This document shows, piece after piece, positions 7,924-17,608 of a stretch of DNA of 64,000 nt. A program made the position numbers and the translations under genes. The stretch is from Xanthomonas sp. DAR 80977 (GTDB taxonomy: Bacteria > Pseudomonadota > Gammaproteobacteria > Xanthomonadales > Xanthomonadaceae). Location of the stretch: assembly GCF_041240605.1 (NCBI RefSeq), contig NZ_CP162487.1, positions 875,001-939,000 on the forward strand. Reading direction: 5' to 3'. The stretch's first letter is position 1, and each line of letters opens with the position of its first letter. The notes beneath the pieces are model-generated. The model was not told the DNA's origin, did not search any database, and saw only the letters and a program-made list of their open reading frames with translations.

Positions 7924-8948
7924 CACAAGCGGCACGGCGCATGCTGGGAGTCGCCGCGCTGGCGCTGCTGCTGGCCGCCGCGGCCTGCCAGCGCGCGCCG
8001 GCGCCTGCCGGCAGCGCGGACACGGCGGCGCTCGCCAAGCCGCCCGCCGCGCCGGCGCAGTTGGCCTATGTTCCCAACCAGCGCGACGGCACCATCTCGG
8101 TGATCGACACCGGCACCGACGCGGTGCTGCGCACGCTGTCCGCGCAGGGCCAGCTCGGCAAGCGCCTGCAGCAGATCCTGCCCGGACCGTCCGGGCATCT
8201 GTACGTGATCGACGCGCAGGGCCACCGGCTGCTGGAACTGGATACGGTGCAGGACAAGGTGCTGCGCAGCGTGGACATCGGCGAGAACGCCGAGGGCGTC
8301 GCCGCCTCGCCCGATGGCCGCCAGTTCGCGGTGTGCGTGGAAGGGCAGAACCAGGTGATGCTGATCGATCCGGCCAGCTTCGCGATCGGCGCGCGCATCG
8401 CCACCCAGGGGCAGGCGCCGGAGCATTGCGTGTACAGCCCCGACGGCGCGCTGCTGCTGACCAGCAACGAAGGCTCCGACGACCTGGACGTGATCGACCT
8501 GAAGGCGGGCAAATCCAGCGGCGTCATCGCCACCAGCGGCCATCCGCGCGGCATGGCCTTCGCCCCGGACGGCAACACCGTGTACGTGGCGCAGGAGGCG
8601 GCCAGCGTGGTCGACGTGATCGACCTGGTCGCGCGCCGGCGCGTGGCCAGCATCCCGGCCGGGCAGCGCACCGCCGGCATCGCCATCTCGCGCGACGGCA
8701 GCCGCGTCTACGCCTCCAACGGCGGCGCCGGCACGGTCAGCGTGATCGATCCTGCGGCGCGCAGCACGCTGGCCGAGATCGCGGTCGGGCAGCGCCCGTG
8801 GAATCCGGCGCTCAGCGCCGACGGCAAGAAGCTGTACGTGGCCAACGGCCGCTCCAACAGCGTGAGCGTCATCGACACGACGACGATGAAGGAGGTCAAG
8901 CAGATCGCAGTGGGCGACATGCCCTGGGGTGTGGTCATCGCGCAATGA
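7920..8948 (+). CDS. YVTN-type beta-propeller lipoprotein of quinoprotein clusters
   Basis: A 342-residue lipoprotein (AAAAC, Cys23) made of about seven YVTN-like blades (AYVPNQRDGTISVIDT, YVAQEAASVVDVIDL, YVANGRSNSVSVIDT). This resembles the PQQ-dependent catabolism-associated beta-propeller family that accompanies quinoprotein alcohol dehydrogenases in many operons; its biochemical role is not established. It overlaps the cytochrome stop (ATGA). All four periplasmic products of this operon carry lipoboxes. Confidence 0.8.
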   Translation: MTQAARRMLGVAALALLLAAAACQRAPAPAGSADTAALAKPPAAPAQLAYVPNQRDGTISVIDTGTDAVLRTLSAQGQLGKRLQQILPGPSGHLYVIDAQGHRLLELDTVQDKVLRSVDIGENAEGVAASPDGRQFAVCVEGQNQVMLIDPASFAIGARIATQGQAPEHCVYSPDGALLLTSNEGSDDLDVIDLKAGKSSGVIATSGHPRGMAFAPDGNTVYVAQEAASVVDVIDLVARRRVASIPAGQRTAGIAISRDGSRVYASNGGAGTVSVIDPAARSTLAEIAVGQRPWNPALSADGKKLYVANGRSNSVSVIDTTTMKEVKQIAVGDMPWGVVIAQ

Positions 8949-8994
8949 GGCGAGGAACGCATGCGGCACGGCGACACGATGCGGGGAGAGGTGA

Positions 8995-10104
8995 ATGAAG
9001 ACGCGAGCCGCGGTGGCCTGGGCGGCGAACCAACCGCTGGCCATCGAGGAAGTGGACCTGCAACCGCCCAAGGCCGGCGAGGTGCTGGTGCGCCTGGTCG
9101 CCAGCGGCGTCTGCCACAGCGACGCCAGCACCCTGTCCGGCGCCGATCCCGATGCCGCGTTCCCGGTGATCCTGGGCCAGGAAGGCGCCGGCGTGGTCGA
9201 GGAGGTCGGCATCGGCGTGAGCAGCGTGCGCCCCGGCGACCACGTGATCCCGCTGTACATGCCCGAATGCGGCGTGTGCAAGTTCTGCCGCTCCGGGCGC
9301 ACCAACCTGTGCCAGGCGATCCGCGCCAGCCAGGACCGCGGGCTGATGCCCGACGGCAGCAGCCGCTTCTCGCTGCGCGGGCGGCCGATCCTGCACTACA
9401 TGGGCACCAGCACCTTCGCCGAGTACACGGTGCTGCCGGAGATCGCGGTGGCCAAGATCCATCCGTCCGCGCCGCTGGACAAGGTCTGCCTGCTCGGCTG
9501 CACGGTCACCACCGGCATCGGTGCGGTGCTCAACACCGCGCGGGTGCGGCCCGGCGACAGCGTGGCGGTGTTCGGGCTCGGCGGCATCGGCCTGTCGGTG
9601 GTGCAGGGCGCGGTGATGGCGCGCGCCGGGCGCATCATCGTGGTCGACATCAACCGCGACAAGTTCGAACTGGCGCGCGCGCTGGGCGCCACCGATTGCC
9701 TGGACCCGAAGGACTTCGGCGCGCCGGTGCAGCAGGTGATCGTCGATCTCACCGACGGCGGCGCCGACCACAGCTTCGAATGCGTCGGCGACGTGCGCGC
9801 GATGCGCGCGGCGCTGGAGTGCTGCCACAAGGGCTGGGGCGAGAGCATCATCCTCGGCGTGGCGCCGAGCGCGCAGGAGATCAGCACGCGGCCGCTGCAA
9901 CTGGTCACCGGCCGCGCCTGGCGCGGCAGCGCGTTCGGCGGGGTCAAGGGCCGCAGCGAACTGCCGGCCTACGCCGAGCGCTACCTCGCCGGCGAGATCC
10001 GCATCGACGAACTGATCAGCGAGACGCTGCCGCTGCAGGACATCAACCGCGCCTTCGATGCGATCCGCGCGGGTCGGGGCATCAAGTCGGTCGTACTGTA
10101 TTGA
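8995..10104 (+). CDS. Class III alcohol dehydrogenase (S-hydroxymethylglutathione dehydrogenase type)
   Basis: A 369-residue zinc MDR enzyme whose sequence follows FrmA/ADH5 throughout: structural zinc cysteines 92, 95, 98 and 106, [41 protein letters not shown], Rossmann GLGGIG, and RPLQLVTGR. In the pathway it would oxidise the glutathione adduct of formaldehyde made by the quinoprotein. Odd: the second catalytic-zinc ligand, normally His in GHEGAG, is Gln62 (GQEGAG, codon CAG at 9178-9180), so metal binding or activity may differ from FrmA. GGGGAGAGG at 8982 is the ribosome site. Confidence 0.88.
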   Translation: MKTRAAVAWAANQPLAIEEVDLQPPKAGEVLVRLVASGVCHSDASTLSGADPDAAFPVILGQEGAGVVEEVGIGVSSVRPGDHVIPLYMPECGVCKFCRSGRTNLCQAIRASQDRGLMPDGSSRFSLRGRPILHYMGTSTFAEYTVLPEIAVAKIHPSAPLDKVCLLGCTVTTGIGAVLNTARVRPGDSVAVFGLGGIGLSVVQGAVMARAGRIIVVDINRDKFELARALGATDCLDPKDFGAPVQQVIVDLTDGGADHSFECVGDVRAMRAALECCHKGWGESIILGVAPSAQEISTRPLQLVTGRAWRGSAFGGVKGRSELPAYAERYLAGEIRIDELISETLPLQDINRAFDAIRAGRGIKSVVLY

Positions 10105-10119
10105 ACGGAAGGAGCAGGC

Positions 10120-12516
10120 ATGCCGAGTAACAAAGGACGCGTTTCCCCGCAGGCGAGCGCGCTGGCGCTGGCCATCGCCGGCGTCGTGGGCCTGGCCGCC
10201 GCGCCGGCCGCCGCGCAGACCACGGTCAATGCCGGCGATGCGCAGATCACCGCGCTGGACCGGGTCGAGGTCACCGCCACGCCGATTCCCGGCACCCTGA
10301 TCGATGCCGACCACCTGCCGTACACGGTGCAGATCGCCAACGCCGACGACATCGCGCGCAGCCAGGCCGGCAACCTCACCGATTTCCTGCTGCGGCAGAT
10401 GAACGGCGTGGACACCAACGAAGTGCAGGGCAGCCCGTTCCAGACCGATCTCACCTTCCGCGGCTTCCGCGCCTCGGCGCTGCCCGGCGCCTCGCAGGGC
10501 GTGTCGGTGTACCTGGACGGGGTGCGCATGAACGAGCCGTTCGCCGACATCGTCAGCTGGGACATGATGCCGGAGGCGGCGATCCGCAGCGTCGCGCTGA
10601 TGCCCGGCTCCAACCCCTTGTTCGGCCCCAACACGCTCGGCGGCGCGCTGGCGTTCACCACCCAGTCGGGCCTGACCGCGCCGGGCCTGCGCGCCGACCT
10701 GTCGTTCGGCAGCGGCGCGCGCAAGCGCCTGGACGCGTCCTACGGCTATGCCGGGCGCGACGGCCTGCATGCCTTCGTCGCGGTCACCGGCTTCGACGAG
10801 GACGGCTGGCGCGACGCGTCCGAGGGCCGCCTCGGCACCGTGTTCGCGAAGGCCGGGCGGCAGGGCGACAGCACCGACTGGGACGTGTCGCTGCTGCACG
10901 GGCGCAGCCGCCTGATCGGCAACGGCCTGCTGCCCGGCGCCCGCTACACCGACGACGGCATCGAACCCGGCCTGTACGAGGCCGACCGCGACGCGGTCTA
11001 TACCTCACCGGACCTGACCCGCAACCGCAACACCCTGCTGACCGGGCAACTGGACCATCGCTTCGACGCCGACACCGCATTGCACCTGCTGGCCTATTAC
11101 CGCGAAGGCCGCCGCGACACGGTCAACGGCGACATCAACGAGGACTACGAGGCATTCGTCGACGATTGCGCCGACGGCTATGCCGCCGACGGCACGCCGC
11201 TGGACGACGAGTGCACGGTGTCGCGCGCCGACGCCGACGCGCTGCACAGCGGCGTGCTCAATACCACGCAGATGCGCCAGTCCGCCGCCGGCGTGGCGCT
11301 GAACCTCAGCCACCAGGCCGGCGCGCATGCGCTCAGCCTGGGCGCCACCTACGACCGCAACCGGGTGCGCTACCGGCAGTACGAACAGGAGGGCTTCGTG
11401 GAGGGCGACCGTTCCGTCGTGGCCGATCCCGACGAGGAGCGCGAATTCTTTTCCGGGGTCAGCGGCCGCAGCAGCACGCTGGGCGTGTTCGCCGCCGATA
11501 CCTGGGAGGTGAGCGAGGCCACCCACGTGACCGGCGCGCTGCGCTGGAACCGGGTCGAGGTCAGCAACGTGCTGTCCACCGCCGAGGACGGCGCGCTGCC
11601 GCGCGAGCGCTTCGTGTTCGCCAAGGCCAACCCGTCGCTGGGCATCACCCAGCGCCTGGGCGGCGGCTTCACCGCCTTCGCCTCGGCCTCGCAGAACAGC
11701 CGCGCGCCGACCGCGATCGAACTGGGCTGCGCCGATCCGGAGCAGCCGTGCCGGCTGCCGACCGGGCTGCAGGCCGACCCGCGCCTGGAGCAGATCGTCT
11801 CGCGCACCTACGAGGTCGGGGTGCGCTGGAACCCGTCGCCGGAGCAGGCCTTCAACGCCTCGCTGTACCGGGCCGACAACCGCGACGACATCCTGTTCCT
11901 ACGCGCGCCCAACACCCAATTGGGCTACTTCGACAACGTCGACCGCACCCGCTACCAGGGCGCGGACCTGAGCTGGCGCGCCAGCCACGGCGCGCTGCGC
12001 TGGTTCGCCGGCTACAGCTACCTGGACGCCACCTACCGCAGCGACGGCGAACTGCTGTCCGGCGAACGCACCATCGCCCTGCATCCGGGCATGCGCATCG
12101 CCGGCCTGCCGCGCAACACGCTGAAGCTGGGCCTGGAGTGGCAGGCGCTGGCGCAGCTGGCGCTGGGCGCGGACCTGCGCGCGTTCTCGCGGCGCGTGGC
12201 CAGCGGCAACGAGGACGGCCTGGTCGAGGATCCGGAAGCAGGCGAGGAGCCGCAGCGCCACGACCTGTCCACCGGCGGCTACGCGCTGATCGACGTGCAC
12301 GGCACCTGGCAGATCGCCGAGGGCCTGTCGCTGTACCTGCGCATCAACAACCTGTTCGACCGCCGCTACGAGACCTATGCGGCGATCGCCGAGGACCTGT
12401 TCCCCGACGGCGCGCTGGCGCGCCCGCAGGACGCCGCGGTCGAGGACGGCCCCTCGCGCTTCGTCGCCCCCGGCGCGCCACGGCAGTACCAGGTCGGTTT
12501 GCGCTGGCGCTTCTAG
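10120..12516 (+). CDS. TonB-dependent outer-membrane receptor
   Basis: A 798-residue receptor: signal peptide (cleavage near AAAQ-TT), TonB-box-like DRVEVTAT around residue 48, plug domain with LDGVRMNEPF, and a 22-strand-type barrel ending WRF. Probable extracellular loops are very acidic, for example around nt 11128-11245 (many Asp/Glu and two Cys) and 11398-11450. It follows the class III dehydrogenase by 15 bases, so it is in the same operon. Being in a lanthanide-type quinoprotein operon it may import a lanthanide chelate or PQQ; ligand assignment is inference. Convergent with the activator gene downstream. Confidence 0.85.
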   Translation: MPSNKGRVSPQASALALAIAGVVGLAAAPAAAQTTVNAGDAQITALDRVEVTATPIPGTLIDADHLPYTVQIANADDIARSQAGNLTDFLLRQMNGVDTNEVQGSPFQTDLTFRGFRASALPGASQGVSVYLDGVRMNEPFADIVSWDMMPEAAIRSVALMPGSNPLFGPNTLGGALAFTTQSGLTAPGLRADLSFGSGARKRLDASYGYAGRDGLHAFVAVTGFDEDGWRDASEGRLGTVFAKAGRQGDSTDWDVSLLHGRSRLIGNGLLPGARYTDDGIEPGLYEADRDAVYTSPDLTRNRNTLLTGQLDHRFDADTALHLLAYYREGRRDTVNGDINEDYEAFVDDCADGYAADGTPLDDECTVSRADADALHSGVLNTTQMRQSAAGVALNLSHQAGAHALSLGATYDRNRVRYRQYEQEGFVEGDRSVVADPDEEREFFSGVSGRSSTLGVFAADTWEVSEATHVTGALRWNRVEVSNVLSTAEDGALPRERFVFAKANPSLGITQRLGGGFTAFASASQNSRAPTAIELGCADPEQPCRLPTGLQADPRLEQIVSRTYEVGVRWNPSPEQAFNASLYRADNRDDILFLRAPNTQLGYFDNVDRTRYQGADLSWRASHGALRWFAGYSYLDATYRSDGELLSGERTIALHPGMRIAGLPRNTLKLGLEWQALAQLALGADLRAFSRRVASGNEDGLVEDPEAGEEPQRHDLSTGGYALIDVHGTWQIAEGLSLYLRINNLFDRRYETYAAIAEDLFPDGALARPQDAAVEDGPSRFVAPGAPRQYQVGLRWRF

Positions 12517-12570
12517 CCGGGCCGGCGATCGTGCGCGGCGCCGCGCCACCAATTCCAGGCGGATGCTTTT

Positions 12571-12653
12571 TGCAGGAGGCTTCAGCCGCGACATCGAAGC
12601 GGCAGGGTGTCAGGCTTCGGCGGCAGTCGGGACTGAAGTCCCTCCCACAAAAG
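12571..12653. repeat. REP-like inverted pair (mixed variants)
   Basis: Left unit GGAGGCTTCAGCCGCGAC (12575-12592) and right unit GTCGGGACTGAAGTCCCTCC (12626-12645) face each other about 34 bases apart. The two arms are different sequence variants of the same REP-like unit. This copy sits just after the receptor gene. Confidence 0.65.
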
Positions 12654-12740
12654 CCGTGCAGATCGCCGTCGACGTGGCCGTTGTGTCGAACACGAGAGCG
12701 GATCCGCCGCTCAGGCAGTGGCATGCCGGGCCAAGGCGTG

Positions 12741-12819
12741 TTGTGGAAGCGACTTCAGTCGCGACGCCGAAGCCGAGATGTCTCCGGCTTCGGTGTCGCG
12801 GCTGAAGCCGCTCCTACAG
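12741..12819. repeat. REP-like inverted pair
   Basis: A unit at 12741-12764 (TGTGGAAGCGACTTCAGTCG) and an inverted unit at 12795-12819 (GTCGCGGCTGAAGCCGCTCC) enclose a dyad, CCGAAGCCG / CGGCTTCGG. It lies in the convergent gap between the receptor and the activator genes and could act as a bidirectional hairpin. Confidence 0.7.
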
Positions 12820-12824
12820 GGAGG

Positions 12825-12890
12825 TGGCGTATGCCAGGAGATGGCGTATGCCAGGAAAGGGCGTACAGGGAGAGGGCGTACAGGGAGAGG
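12825..12890. repeat. Two short tandem duplications
   Basis: TGGCGTATGCCAGGA occurs at 12825-12839 and 12842-12856 (17-base period), followed at once by GCGTACAGGGAGAGG at 12861-12875 and 12876-12890 (15-base period). They are non-coding and immediately precede the 3' end of the minus-strand activator gene. They look like slippage products. Confidence 0.75.
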
Positions 12891-12918
12891 GCGCGATCGA
12901 CCGGCGCCGCGTCCGCGC

Positions 12919-14904
12919 TCAGGCCGTCGCCAACCCATGCTTGCGCAGCTTGCGGTACAGGGTGTTGCGGCTGATGCCGAGCGCGTCGGCGGTGCGGCTG
13001 ACGTTCCAGCGGTGGCGTTCGAGCTGCTGCTGCAGCACGCTGCGCTCCGCGCTGTCCAGGGCCACGCGCCCGGGCATGTCGTCGGCGGCGACCGCGTCGC
13101 CGTTGACCAGGCACGGGCCGCTGTCGGCATCGACGATCTCCTGCGGCAGGTTGGAGATGCGGATCGTGCCGTCGGCGCACAGCACCGCGGCGGTGCGCAG
13201 CACGTTGCGCAGCTGCCGCAGGTTGCCCGGCCAGGCGTAGCTGAGCAGCTTGTGCAGCGCGTCCTCGCTGATGCGCACGTGCTGCTCGCCGCTCTCCTCG
13301 CGCAGCAGGGTGCGGATCAGTTCGGCCTTGTCGCTGCGCTCGCGCAGCGGCGGCAGGTGCAGCACCACGCCGTTGAGGCGGTAGTACAGGTCCTCGCGGA
13401 ATTCGCCGGCGGCCACCATCTGCCCCAGGTCGCGGTGGCTGGCGCTGATCACGTGCAGTTCCAGCGGCATCGCCCGGTCGCTGCCCAGCGGGGTCACGCT
13501 CTGTTCCTCCAGCACGCGCAGCAGGCGCGTCTGCAACGGCAGCGGCATGTCGCCGATCTCGTCCAGGAACAGGGTGCCGCCGCTGGCCTGCAGCAGCTTG
13601 CCGTGGCGGCCCTCGCGCGCGGCATCGGTGAAGGCGCCGCGGGCGTAGCCGAACAGCTCGCTCTCGATCAAGGCTTCCGGGATCGCCGCGCAGTTCACCG
13701 CCACGAACGGCCGCGCCGCCCACGGCGAGCCGCGGTGCACCGCCTTGGCGAATTCCTCCTTGCCGGTGCCGGTGGCGCCGCACAGCAGGATCGACACGCG
13801 GTGCGCGGCCAGCTTCAGCGCGTTGTCCAGGTTGTGGCGCATGCGCGGATCGGAACCGACGTGTTCGCGCGCGTACGCGGCTTCGCCGCTGTCAGCGCTG
13901 GCGGCGCGCGCGCGGCCGTCGGCGCCGCTGTGCCGCGGCGGCTGCGCCAGGGCGAAGAAACGGCGCCCGTGGCAGGCGCAGCGGATCGACCACAGCGTGC
14001 TGGCGTCGTTGCGCGCGCGCTGCTCCACCGTGTCGAAGTCCAGCTGCATCACCTGCGAGATGTCGCGCCCGACCAGCAGGCTGCGGTCGGCCTTGCCGAG
14101 CTGTTCCAGCGCCGCCTCGTTGACCGCGAGCACGCGGCCGTCGCCGCCGATCGCCATCAGCGCCTCGTGCAGCAGGCCGGCGAACTCGGGGCGGCTGTGG
14201 AAACGCAGGATCCATGCGTGCCGGTACTGCTCCAGGAAATACGAACGCGCGATCTGCGCCGCCGACATGCGCACCAGCGCGCTGGTGTGGCGCTGCACCA
14301 GCTTGGTGTCGCGCGCGTCCGGGGTGGAGGCGTCCAGCACCGCCAGCAGTTGCCCGTGCGGGTCCAGGATCGGCGCGCCGCTGCACGACAGCGGCAGGTG
14401 CCGGACCAGGTAGTGCTCGCCGCGGTGCACGCCGAGCGCGCTGCGCTCCACCGCGCAGGTGCCGATGCCGTTGGTGCCCTGGTAGCGCTCGGCCCAGCTG
14501 GCGCCGCAGAACAGCCCGGTCTCGCGGAACTCGCGCAGCAGCGCCGGGTCCTGCACGCTGTGCAGCAAGGTCGCCTCGGCGTCGGCGAACACCACCGCAT
14601 AGCCGCCGCCGGCGATCTGCTCGTAGAGGTTCTCCATCTCCACCTTGGCGATGCGCAGCACCTCTTCCAGCCGCTGCTGGCGCTCGCGCAGGCCGCTGCC
14701 GTCGTGGACCATCGGCGACGGCGTGGTCTCCGGGGTCAGCCCGTACTCGTTCAGGCAGCGCTGCCACGAGCGCGCCAGCGCCGGCGGCAGCGGTTCGATC
14801 TGGCGGAAATGGCGCATCCGCGCCAGCAACGCGGATTCGGCCTCGGCGGCGGACGACGCTCCGGTCGTGGCCTGGGAGAGGTTGGCGACAGTCAACTCCG
14901 ACAC
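12919..14904 (-). CDS. AcoR-like sigma-54-dependent activator
   Basis: A 661-residue enhancer-binding protein: an N-terminal GAF-like sensory half (TNGIGTCAVE, HLPLSCSGAPI, as in AcoR-type regulators), AAA+ domain with Walker A GATGTGKE and Walker B LFLDEIGD, and a C-terminal Fis-type helix-turn-helix (RTADALGISRNTLYRKL). I chose GTG 14904 because GAGG sits 8 bases before it and everything further upstream is heptad repeat; ATG 14817 is an alternative. Odd: the sigma-54 contact loop reads GAFTDA, not GAFTGA. Its neighbour operon has a perfect -24/-12 promoter, so it is the obvious activator, probably alcohol- or aldehyde-responsive (inference). Confidence 0.88.
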   Translation of the reverse strand: MSELTVANLSQATTGASSAAEAESALLARMRHFRQIEPLPPALARSWQRCLNEYGLTPETTPSPMVHDGSGLRERQQRLEEVLRIAKVEMENLYEQIAGGGYAVVFADAEATLLHSVQDPALLREFRETGLFCGASWAERYQGTNGIGTCAVERSALGVHRGEHYLVRHLPLSCSGAPILDPHGQLLAVLDASTPDARDTKLVQRHTSALVRMSAAQIARSYFLEQYRHAWILRFHSRPEFAGLLHEALMAIGGDGRVLAVNEAALEQLGKADRSLLVGRDISQVMQLDFDTVEQRARNDASTLWSIRCACHGRRFFALAQPPRHSGADGRARAASADSGEAAYAREHVGSDPRMRHNLDNALKLAAHRVSILLCGATGTGKEEFAKAVHRGSPWAARPFVAVNCAAIPEALIESELFGYARGAFTDAAREGRHGKLLQASGGTLFLDEIGDMPLPLQTRLLRVLEEQSVTPLGSDRAMPLELHVISASHRDLGQMVAAGEFREDLYYRLNGVVLHLPPLRERSDKAELIRTLLREESGEQHVRISEDALHKLLSYAWPGNLRQLRNVLRTAAVLCADGTIRISNLPQEIVDADSGPCLVNGDAVAADDMPGRVALDSAERSVLQQQLERHRWNVSRTADALGISRNTLYRKLRKHGLATA

Positions 14905-14989
14905 GTGCGCATCCTCGGTCCCACCCGGGACCAGGCGGCCAGTGACGCACAAACCGGGCCTTGGCTCAAACCGCAGTGCAGCAAAAGTC

Positions 14990-15198
14990 GGGATTGGGGA
15001 GTCGGGATTGGGGATTGGCAAGAGCGGCTTGCCTGCGGCGGATCCCTTTCCGCGCTGGGTCCAAAACGAAAAAACCGCGCGATCGCGCGGTTAGCCGTGG
15101 CCTCAAAGCACCAGATCCCCGCTTTTACGAATCCCCAATCCCGACTCCCGAATCCCGGCCCTTCAACGAATCCCCAATCCCCAATCCCCAATCCCGGC
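14990..15198. repeat. Inverted heptad-repeat element
   Basis: GGGATTGGGGAGTCGGGATT-type heptads (14990-15018) face inverted AATCCCCAATCCC heptads (15128-15198) across about 110 bases that also hold the adenosine kinase terminator. The right side touches the adenosine kinase stop codon at 15200 and ends AATCCCGGC. Confidence 0.8.
15061..15092 (-). terminator. Intrinsic terminator of adenosine kinase
   Basis: The perfect palindrome AACCGCGCGATCGCGCGGTT (15073-15092), read on the minus strand, is followed by TTTTCGTTTTGG. It lies about 107 bases past the adenosine kinase stop. Confidence 0.75.
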
Positions 15199-15199
15199 C

Positions 15200-16132
15200 T
15201 TACAGCGCATAGCCGAACTGCTGCTTGAACTGGTCGTTGAACTCTTCGAAGTCGAAGCGCTGGTTCTGCGTGCCCGGGTGTTCCACCTTCAAGGCGCCCA
15301 TCAGGTTGCCCATCCGCCCGATCGTCAGCCAGTCGCAGCCGCGCTGGATGCCGAAGATCAGGCCGGCGCGGAACGCGTCGCCGCAGCCGGTCGGGTCGAC
15401 CACGCGGCGCTCGTGCGCCGGCGGGATGTCGTAGGTCTTCTCCGGGGTGTACACCAGCGCGCCCTTCGGGCCCTGGGTGGTGATGTAGGCCTGCACCCGC
15501 GAGACGATGTCCTGCTCGTTCCAGCCGGTGCGCTCCTGCAGCAGGTTGGACTCGTAGTCGTTGACCACCACGTAGTCGGCCTGTTCGATGAAGGTGCGCA
15601 GTTCCGGCCCGTTGAACAGCGGCATCGCCTGGCCGGGGTCGAAGATGAAGGGGATGCCGCCGGCGGCGAATTCCTCCGCGTTCTGGATCATGCCCTCGCG
15701 CCCGTCCGGGCCGACCAGGCCCAGGGTCACGCCCGGCACGTCCTTCACGTGGTTCTCGTAGCTGCGCATCATCGCGCCCGGGTGGAACGCGGTGATCTGG
15801 TTGTTGTCGTGGTCGGTGGTGATGAACGCCTGCGGGGTGAACAGCTCCTCGATCACCTTGACCCGCGACAGGTCGATGCCCAGCGTCTCGAAATGCTCGC
15901 GGTACGGGCCGAAGTCCTGGCCCACCGTGCCCATCGGGATCGGGTCGCCGCCCAGCAGGTGCAGGTTGTAGGCGATGTTGCCGGCGCAGCCGCCGAACTC
16001 GCGGCGCATCCGCGGCACCAGGAACGACACGTTCAGGATGTGCACCTTGTCCGGCAGGATGTGGTTCTTGAACTGGTCCGGGAACACCATGATGGTGTCG
16101 AAAGCGAGGGAACCACAGATCAGTGCGGACAT
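15200..16132 (-). CDS. Adenosine kinase, PfkB/ribokinase family
   Basis: A 310-residue sugar-kinase-fold protein. GGCAGNIAYNL (substrate lid) and DPTGCGDAFRAGL (anion hole and catalytic Asp) are the two PfkB signatures. The overall sequence matches the bacterial adenosine-kinase-type PfkB proteins that phosphorylate adenosine to AMP in purine salvage. I take ATG 16132 (MSALICGSLAFD) rather than an upstream in-frame ATG because homologues begin there and the extra 11 residues are not family-like. It stands alone, divergent from mreB. Confidence 0.88.
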   Translation of the reverse strand: MSALICGSLAFDTIMVFPDQFKNHILPDKVHILNVSFLVPRMRREFGGCAGNIAYNLHLLGGDPIPMGTVGQDFGPYREHFETLGIDLSRVKVIEELFTPQAFITTDHDNNQITAFHPGAMMRSYENHVKDVPGVTLGLVGPDGREGMIQNAEEFAAGGIPFIFDPGQAMPLFNGPELRTFIEQADYVVVNDYESNLLQERTGWNEQDIVSRVQAYITTQGPKGALVYTPEKTYDIPPAHERRVVDPTGCGDAFRAGLIFGIQRGCDWLTIGRMGNLMGALKVEHPGTQNQRFDFEEFNDQFKQQFGYAL

Positions 16133-16278
16133 CGGGCAGGCCTTGGCGGAGGGATGAGCCCGCATTCAGGCGGGCAGCGTGCGGGGTCGCCGCGGCGCAA
16201 AGGGTAACGGCTGCGGCCGGACAGGGCCAGACGCACGACGCGCGGCGGTCGCGCGCGGCGCGCAACGCGCGGTTTTAG

Positions 16279-17439
<1,161 letters not shown>

Positions 17440-17446
17440 TCGTGAA

Positions 17447-17601
17447 GCCGGGAATGGGGAGTGGGGAATGGGGAATCGAACGGCCCCTCCGCACCGACAT
17501 TGCCGGCTCCGCCGCCGCTACCTTGCCTGCGGCCCGGCCTGATCAAGCCGGGGATGCGCTGTTGCTTTCCGATTCCCCATTCCCGATTCCCCAATCCCGG
17601 C
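17447..17601. repeat. Inverted heptad-repeat element between mreB and mreC
   Basis: GCCGGGAATGGGGAGTGGGG begins 7 bases after the mreB stop, and the inverted copy ends AATCCCGGC 7 bases before the mreC GTG. The 155-base element fills the whole gap. It may form a hairpin in the mre transcript and lower expression of mreCD relative to mreB. Confidence 0.8.
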
Positions 17602-17608
17602 TTTAACT

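Noticed and set aside
14905..15021. Longer N-terminus for the sigma-54 activator starting at 15021
   Set aside because: The first residues (MPIPNPDSPIP) are translated heptad repeat. The GTG at 14904 has a proper ribosome site and gives the usual family length.
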